9,658 bases of DNA, from NCBI GenBank assembly GCA_004376435.1, contig SOJS01000002.1:1-9658 (forward strand). The letters are read 5' to 3'. The notes beneath the pieces were generated by a model. That model searched no databases. It was not told where the DNA came from and was given only the letters and a program-made list of their open reading frames with translations. The position numbers and the translations under genes are program-made. The stretch comes from Dehalococcoidia bacterium. GTDB taxonomy: Bacteria; Chloroflexota; Dehalococcoidia; Dehalococcoidales; JAUVZE01. Of the stretch, positions 7,126-9,658 are shown one piece after another; position 1 is the first letter of the stretch; each line of letters begins with the position of its first letter.

Positions 7126-7166
7126 AGCAGGGAAAAGCCACCCTACTCCGCCCCGCCCTCCCTGCT
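7126..7166 (-). promoter_or_regulatory. Hairpin and G-quadruplex motif in the rny-ymdB gap
   Basis: Perfect 8-base inverted arms, AGCAGGGA (minus strand 7166-7159) and TCCCTGCT (7133-7126), enclose a 25-base G-rich loop. The same RNA strand contains four runs of at least three G at 7162-7160, 7158-7156, 7154-7151 and 7143-7141, with connecting loops of 1, 1 and 7 bases. This satisfies the standard G3/N1-7 quadruplex pattern. The first G run is also part of the hairpin arm, so the two folds exclude each other. No U tract follows, so it is not an ordinary terminator. The element ends 10 bases before the GTG of ymdB. The sequence patterns are direct observation; any regulatory role is inference. 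Confidence 0.45.
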
Positions 7167-7176
7167 ATAGCGCCTC

Positions 7177-8715
7177 CTATCTAGCATAATCAATAGCTCT
7201 TGTCTCTCTGACAACAGTAACCTTTATCTGACCCGGGTAGCCCAGTCCTTCCTCTATTTTCTTCACGATATCCCGAGCTAGCCTCATTACTCCTAAATCG
7301 TCAATCTCCTCCGGCTTGACCAGAATACGGACTTCCCGACCAGCCTGAATAGCAAAGGACTTCTCCACTCCTTTGAAGCTGTTGGCAATATTCTCCAGCG
7401 CCTCCAGGCGCTTCAGGTAGCCCTCCAGCGACTCGCGCCTTGCCCCCGGTCGGGCGCTGCTAATGGCATCAGCCGCCGAGACAATAAAGCCCATAACGCT
7501 GGTAGTGTCAGTCTCACCATGGTGCTCAGCAATAGCCTGAACCACCTCAGCCGACTTATCCCACTGTTTGACCTGGTCAGCGCCAATAGCAGCGTGAGTG
7601 CCTTCAATTTCGCGGTCCAGCGCCTTACCAATGTCATGAAGCAGACCGGCTTTCTTAGCCACGGCAACATTGGCGCCCAGCTCAGCAGCAATGGCACCGA
7701 CTAGATGGGCGACCTCAACGCTATGCCCCAGGACATTCTGCCCATAACTGGTGCGGTACTTAAGCCGCCCCAGTATCCTTATCAGTTCCGGGCGCAAGCC
7801 AGGCACCCCTACCTGATATGCCGCCTGCTCGCCAGCGTTATATATTGTCGCCTCCACTTCCTCCTTGGCTTTGGTAACCACCTCTTCAATGCGAGCCGGA
7901 TGAATGCGCCCATCAAGGATGAGCTTGGTTAGTGCCACACGGGCTATCTCCCGCCGCACCGGGTCAAAACTGGACAGGGTAACCGCCTCCGGAGTGTCAT
8001 CAATGACCAGGTCAACACCAGTCGCCTGCTCCAAGGCTCTGATGTTACGACCTTCCCTTCCAATAAGCCGACCCTTCATCTCATCATTGGGGAGGGGAAC
8101 AGTAGACACTGTCGTCTCCGAGACAACCTCGGAGGCAGTGCGCTGAATAGCCTGAGATAAAATATCCTGGGCTTTCTTATCAGCTTCCTCCTTTAGCTCT
8201 TCCTCCCACTGCCGCAAGCGCCGTGATGTCTCCTCCTGCATCTCAACCTCCATCGCCTCCAGCAGTGACTTTTTCGCCTCAGCACTGGACATGCCTGAAA
8301 TCAGCTCCAGCTGCTTTAACTGCTTATCCCTAACCTCACTAAGCCTGGCATGAATTGTCTCTATCTCCTTTTCCTTGCTGATTCGCTCCCGTTCCCGTCT
8401 TTCCACAGCTTCTGTCTTGCGCTCCAGGGTATCACTTTTCTGGGCGAGACGGTTCTCCTGTCGTTGCAGTTCCACCCTTAACTCGCGGTGCTCCGCCTCG
8501 ACGGCAGTCTTTATCTTGGCTGCCTCCTGTTTCGCCTCCTGAAGCACACCTTTTGCCTCCCCCCCAGCCTCAGTCACCAACCTACTTGCCTTCCTCTGGG
8601 CAATGCGGAGTTGGCGGTTAATCACCATCCGTCGCGAAAGAAAGGCCGCCATACCACCAAACACCACCCCTATGATAAAGCTGAAGAACACGCCTAGTAT
8701 TCCTAATAATTCCAT
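7177..8715 (-). CDS. rny: Ribonuclease Y, membrane-anchored endoribonuclease
   Basis: RNase Y starts mRNA decay in many bacteria lacking RNase E and sits at the inner membrane. All expected parts are visible, numbered from the GTG at 8721: an N-terminal membrane anchor (about 4-28), a long charged coiled coil (about 35-200, rich in Glu, Lys, Arg and Gln), a KH RNA-binding domain with GRLIGREGRNIR (217-228), and an HD phosphohydrolase domain with GHSVEVA (332-338), the catalytic LLHDIGKALD (360-369) and EHHGE (399-403). Full length is normal at just over 510 residues. The start is ambiguous. GTG at 8721 gives 514 residues with only GGAAAG upstream. ATG at 8715 gives 512 residues, with GAGG 5 bases upstream, and is preferred here. 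A good promoter lies at 8743-8771. Downstream come ymdB and the PHP gene, a plausible RNA-turnover operon. Confidence 0.95.
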   Translation of the reverse strand: MELLGILGVFFSFIIGVVFGGMAAFLSRRMVINRQLRIAQRKASRLVTEAGGEAKGVLQEAKQEAAKIKTAVEAEHRELRVELQRQENRLAQKSDTLERKTEAVERRERERISKEKEIETIHARLSEVRDKQLKQLELISGMSSAEAKKSLLEAMEVEMQEETSRRLRQWEEELKEEADKKAQDILSQAIQRTASEVVSETTVSTVPLPNDEMKGRLIGREGRNIRALEQATGVDLVIDDTPEAVTLSSFDPVRREIARVALTKLILDGRIHPARIEEVVTKAKEEVEATIYNAGEQAAYQVGVPGLRPELIRILGRLKYRTSYGQNVLGHSVEVAHLVGAIAAELGANVAVAKKAGLLHDIGKALDREIEGTHAAIGADQVKQWDKSAEVVQAIAEHHGETDTTSVMGFIVSAADAISSARPGARRESLEGYLKRLEALENIANSFKGVEKSFAIQAGREVRILVKPEEIDDLGVMRLARDIVKKIEEGLGYPGQIKVTVVRETRAIDYAR

Positions 8716-8735
8716 TTTCACCTCACTTTCCGAGG

Positions 8736-8747
8736 AGTATTAATACT
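8736..8747. repeat. Perfect 12-base palindrome overlapping the rny -10 box
   Basis: AGTATTAATACT at 8736-8747 is a perfect palindrome. It covers most of the predicted -10 hexamer of the rny promoter (8748-8743) and extends to about the predicted transcription start. It could be an operator for a dimeric repressor, or simply an AT-rich coincidence. No second copy was noticed in the window. Confidence 0.35.
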
Positions 8748-8771
8748 ACTCACCCACAGTTTTAGTGTCAA
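8743..8771 (-). promoter_or_regulatory. Promoter for rny and the downstream operon
   Basis: On the minus strand a perfect consensus -35 box TTGACA (8771-8766) is followed by a 17-base spacer and TAGTAT (8748-8743), which matches the -10 consensus at four of six positions. Transcription would begin near 8736, about 20 bases before the preferred rny ATG. It sits in the 67- to 73-base gap between recX and rny, so rny and the genes after it can be expressed independently of recA. This is the best sigma-70-type promoter seen in the window. Confidence 0.6.
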
Positions 8772-8788
8772 TTTAAGATGCTACCTAG

Positions 8789-9415
8789 CTAATCGCCTCC
8801 TTCTTGCCACAGCCGCCTCACAGTATGGTCTATCACCCCATAACCAAAGCCACGCCGCTGGAGATAGCCACCCAATCGGCGACGAAAGTCTTGATAATCA
8901 GACCGAGATAAGCTGCGAGCCTTGGACGAGGCGGCCCGATAGGCGCTATCGTCATCATCAATGGTGCTCACCACCTCATCTATGATGTCGTCAGCCACCC
9001 CTTTTTGTTTCAGCTCCAGCTTTGTCAGCCACTGGCTACGCGGGCGAAACGAATCCCGATTTTCCCTCCAGAATCGGGCAAAGTCGGTATCATCCACCAG
9101 CTTCTGCTCCTTCAGCTTGGCTATTACCGCCTCTACCGCCTCACCACCAAAGCCCCGCCGCCGGAGCCGCTGTCTTATCTCAAACTCGCTCCGTGGTCGG
9201 TAGTCAAGATAGTGGCTGGCGGCATTAAGGCAGCGCTTAAATTGGTCAGACTTGACCAGTGCCTCAAGCTGAGTTGATGATAACTCCTGCCCCACCCACA
9301 AGCCTTCTCCGGCAGCCACCTCGGCTTCCAGACTAACGGCAAATTTGCCATCTAAGAACACCTTTACCTTCTTCCCTCGTCCCCTGCCAGCACTAATGGC
9401 GGTAATCTTTCTCAT
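8789..9415 (-). CDS. recX: RecX, regulator of RecA
   Basis: RecX binds RecA filaments and modulates (usually inhibits) strand exchange. The 208-residue protein from ATG at 9415 has an N-terminal extension (about 1-55, KVFLDGKFAVSLE) and three-helix repeats typical of RecX: the HYLDYRPRSEFEIRQRLRRRGF block (about 68-89), LVDDTDFARFWRENR (about 106-120), and a C-terminal repeat ending YLQRRGFGYGVIDHTV. A longer reading frame opens at TTG 9442. However, that codon falls inside the arm of the recA terminator hairpin, so the ATG at 9415 (MRKITAIS) is preferred. Its ribosome site is poor (GGGG about 11 bases upstream). The gene follows recA in the same direction after 93 bases, the standard recA-recX order, which supports the call. 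Confidence 0.9.
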   Translation of the reverse strand: MRKITAISAGRGRGKKVKVFLDGKFAVSLEAEVAAGEGLWVGQELSSTQLEALVKSDQFKRCLNAASHYLDYRPRSEFEIRQRLRRRGFGGEAVEAVIAKLKEQKLVDDTDFARFWRENRDSFRPRSQWLTKLELKQKGVADDIIDEVVSTIDDDDSAYRAASSKARSLSRSDYQDFRRRLGGYLQRRGFGYGVIDHTVRRLWQEGGD

Positions 9416-9433
9416 TTTTTGCCACACCCCGCC

Positions 9434-9474
9434 AAAAAGCAAGGCTGGAGCACTAAGCCCCAGCCTTGCTTTTT
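9434..9474 (-). terminator. Strong intrinsic terminator between recA and recX
   Basis: Two 15-base arms are exactly complementary: AAAAAGCAAGGCTGG (9434-9448) and CCAGCCTTGCTTTTT (9460-9474), with an 11-base loop. Read in the direction of recA (minus strand), the stem ends in a run of U, as in a rho-independent terminator. Because the A and T runs are symmetrical it could also stop transcription on the plus strand. It lies 34 bases after the recA stop and 18 bases before the recX ATG, so recX would be expressed mainly by read-through. Confidence 0.85.
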
Positions 9475-9508
9475 TACTGCCTATTAACCTATCTAGTTAA
9501 GGTATCAA

Positions 9509-9658
9509 TCAATCATTAGTAACAGGATGATAGGTGGTGACAGCTGAGGCTCTAATCTTCTGCTCAATCTCCTGGCCAAGCTCAGGGTGCTCTCTCAAGT
9601 ACTGCTTGGCACTCTCCCTCCCCTGCCCCAGGCGAATGTCACCATAGGAGAAAAAGGC
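9509..9658 (-). CDS. recA: RecA recombinase, C-terminal end (runs off window)
   Basis: The last 49 codons of recA, reading leftwards from base 9658 to the TGA at 9511-9509, are recognised by the highly conserved C-terminal core: FFSYGDIRLGQGRESAKQYL, followed by REHPELGQEIEQKIR. RecA is the ATP-dependent strand-exchange protein of homologous recombination and the activator of the SOS response. The ATPase core and the promoter lie outside the window. The tail after EIEQKIR is short and nearly neutral (ASAVTTYHPVTND), unlike the acidic tail of E. coli RecA that damps its activity. recX follows, separated by a terminator hairpin. Confidence 0.93.
   Translation of the reverse strand, partial: AFFSYGDIRLGQGRESAKQYLREHPELGQEIEQKIRASAVTTYHPVTND

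Noticed and set aside
1..9658. Search for tRNAs, CRISPR repeats, insertion-sequence ends, phage genes or a defence island.
   Set aside because: No cloverleaf, spaced direct repeat, transposase motif or terminal inverted repeat was recognised. The genes are conserved housekeeping or energy genes with similar composition throughout, so no undescribed mobile or defence system is claimed.

Overview
This window reads as a chromosomal core region of a bacterium, most likely a Chloroflexota of the class Dehalococcoidia. The evidence is indirect: the protein sequences resemble that lineage, G+C is slightly above half by eye, several genes start with GTG or TTG, and the gene set is anaerobe-like. That gene set includes a homocitrate/Re-citrate synthase-type enzyme and a membrane HdrD-like iron-sulfur oxidoreductase. 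No tRNA, rRNA, CRISPR array, insertion sequence or phage gene was seen. Coding density is very high, and no gene-free stretch exceeds about 130 bases.

Layout. At the left edge lies the N-terminal part of a CPA2/Kef-type cation:proton antiporter on the minus strand (1-776, running off the window). A 129-base divergent intergenic region (777-905) carries candidate promoters for both sides. The only plus-strand gene (906-2144) is a 412-residue condensing enzyme of the isopropylmalate/homocitrate synthase family. It converges, with only 7 bases between stop codons, on a long minus-strand array that fills the rest of the window. In transcription order, right to left, the array is recA (C-terminal end only), recX, rny (RNase Y), ymdB-type cyclic-nucleotide phosphodiesterase, PHP-domain phosphoesterase, plsY, a zinc-ribbon membrane protein of unknown function, and a 681-residue membrane-bound heme/iron-sulfur oxidoreductase.

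How the genes work together. recA and recX are a recombinase and its modulator, separated by a strong terminator hairpin that should limit recX expression. A well-formed promoter in front of rny probably starts a second transcript, rny-ymdB-PHP-plsY-zinc ribbon, with gaps of 0-60 bases and one 4-base overlap. The first three genes look like an RNA-turnover group: a membrane-anchored endoribonuclease, a 2',3'-cyclic nucleotide phosphodiesterase and a PHP phosphoesterase/exonuclease-like protein. plsY makes lysophosphatidate for phospholipid synthesis. The final gene resembles the ETF:(methyl)menaquinone oxidoreductase type of HdrD-like proteins and would feed electrons between soluble carriers and membrane quinone.

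Most of the window is ordinary housekeeping sequence. The points most worth a second look are the possible Re-citrate synthase role of the 906-2144 enzyme, the EMO-like oxidoreductase, and a G-quadruplex motif overlapping a hairpin just ahead of a ymdB gene with no ribosome binding site. The recA-recX terminator and the altered PlsY motifs come next.
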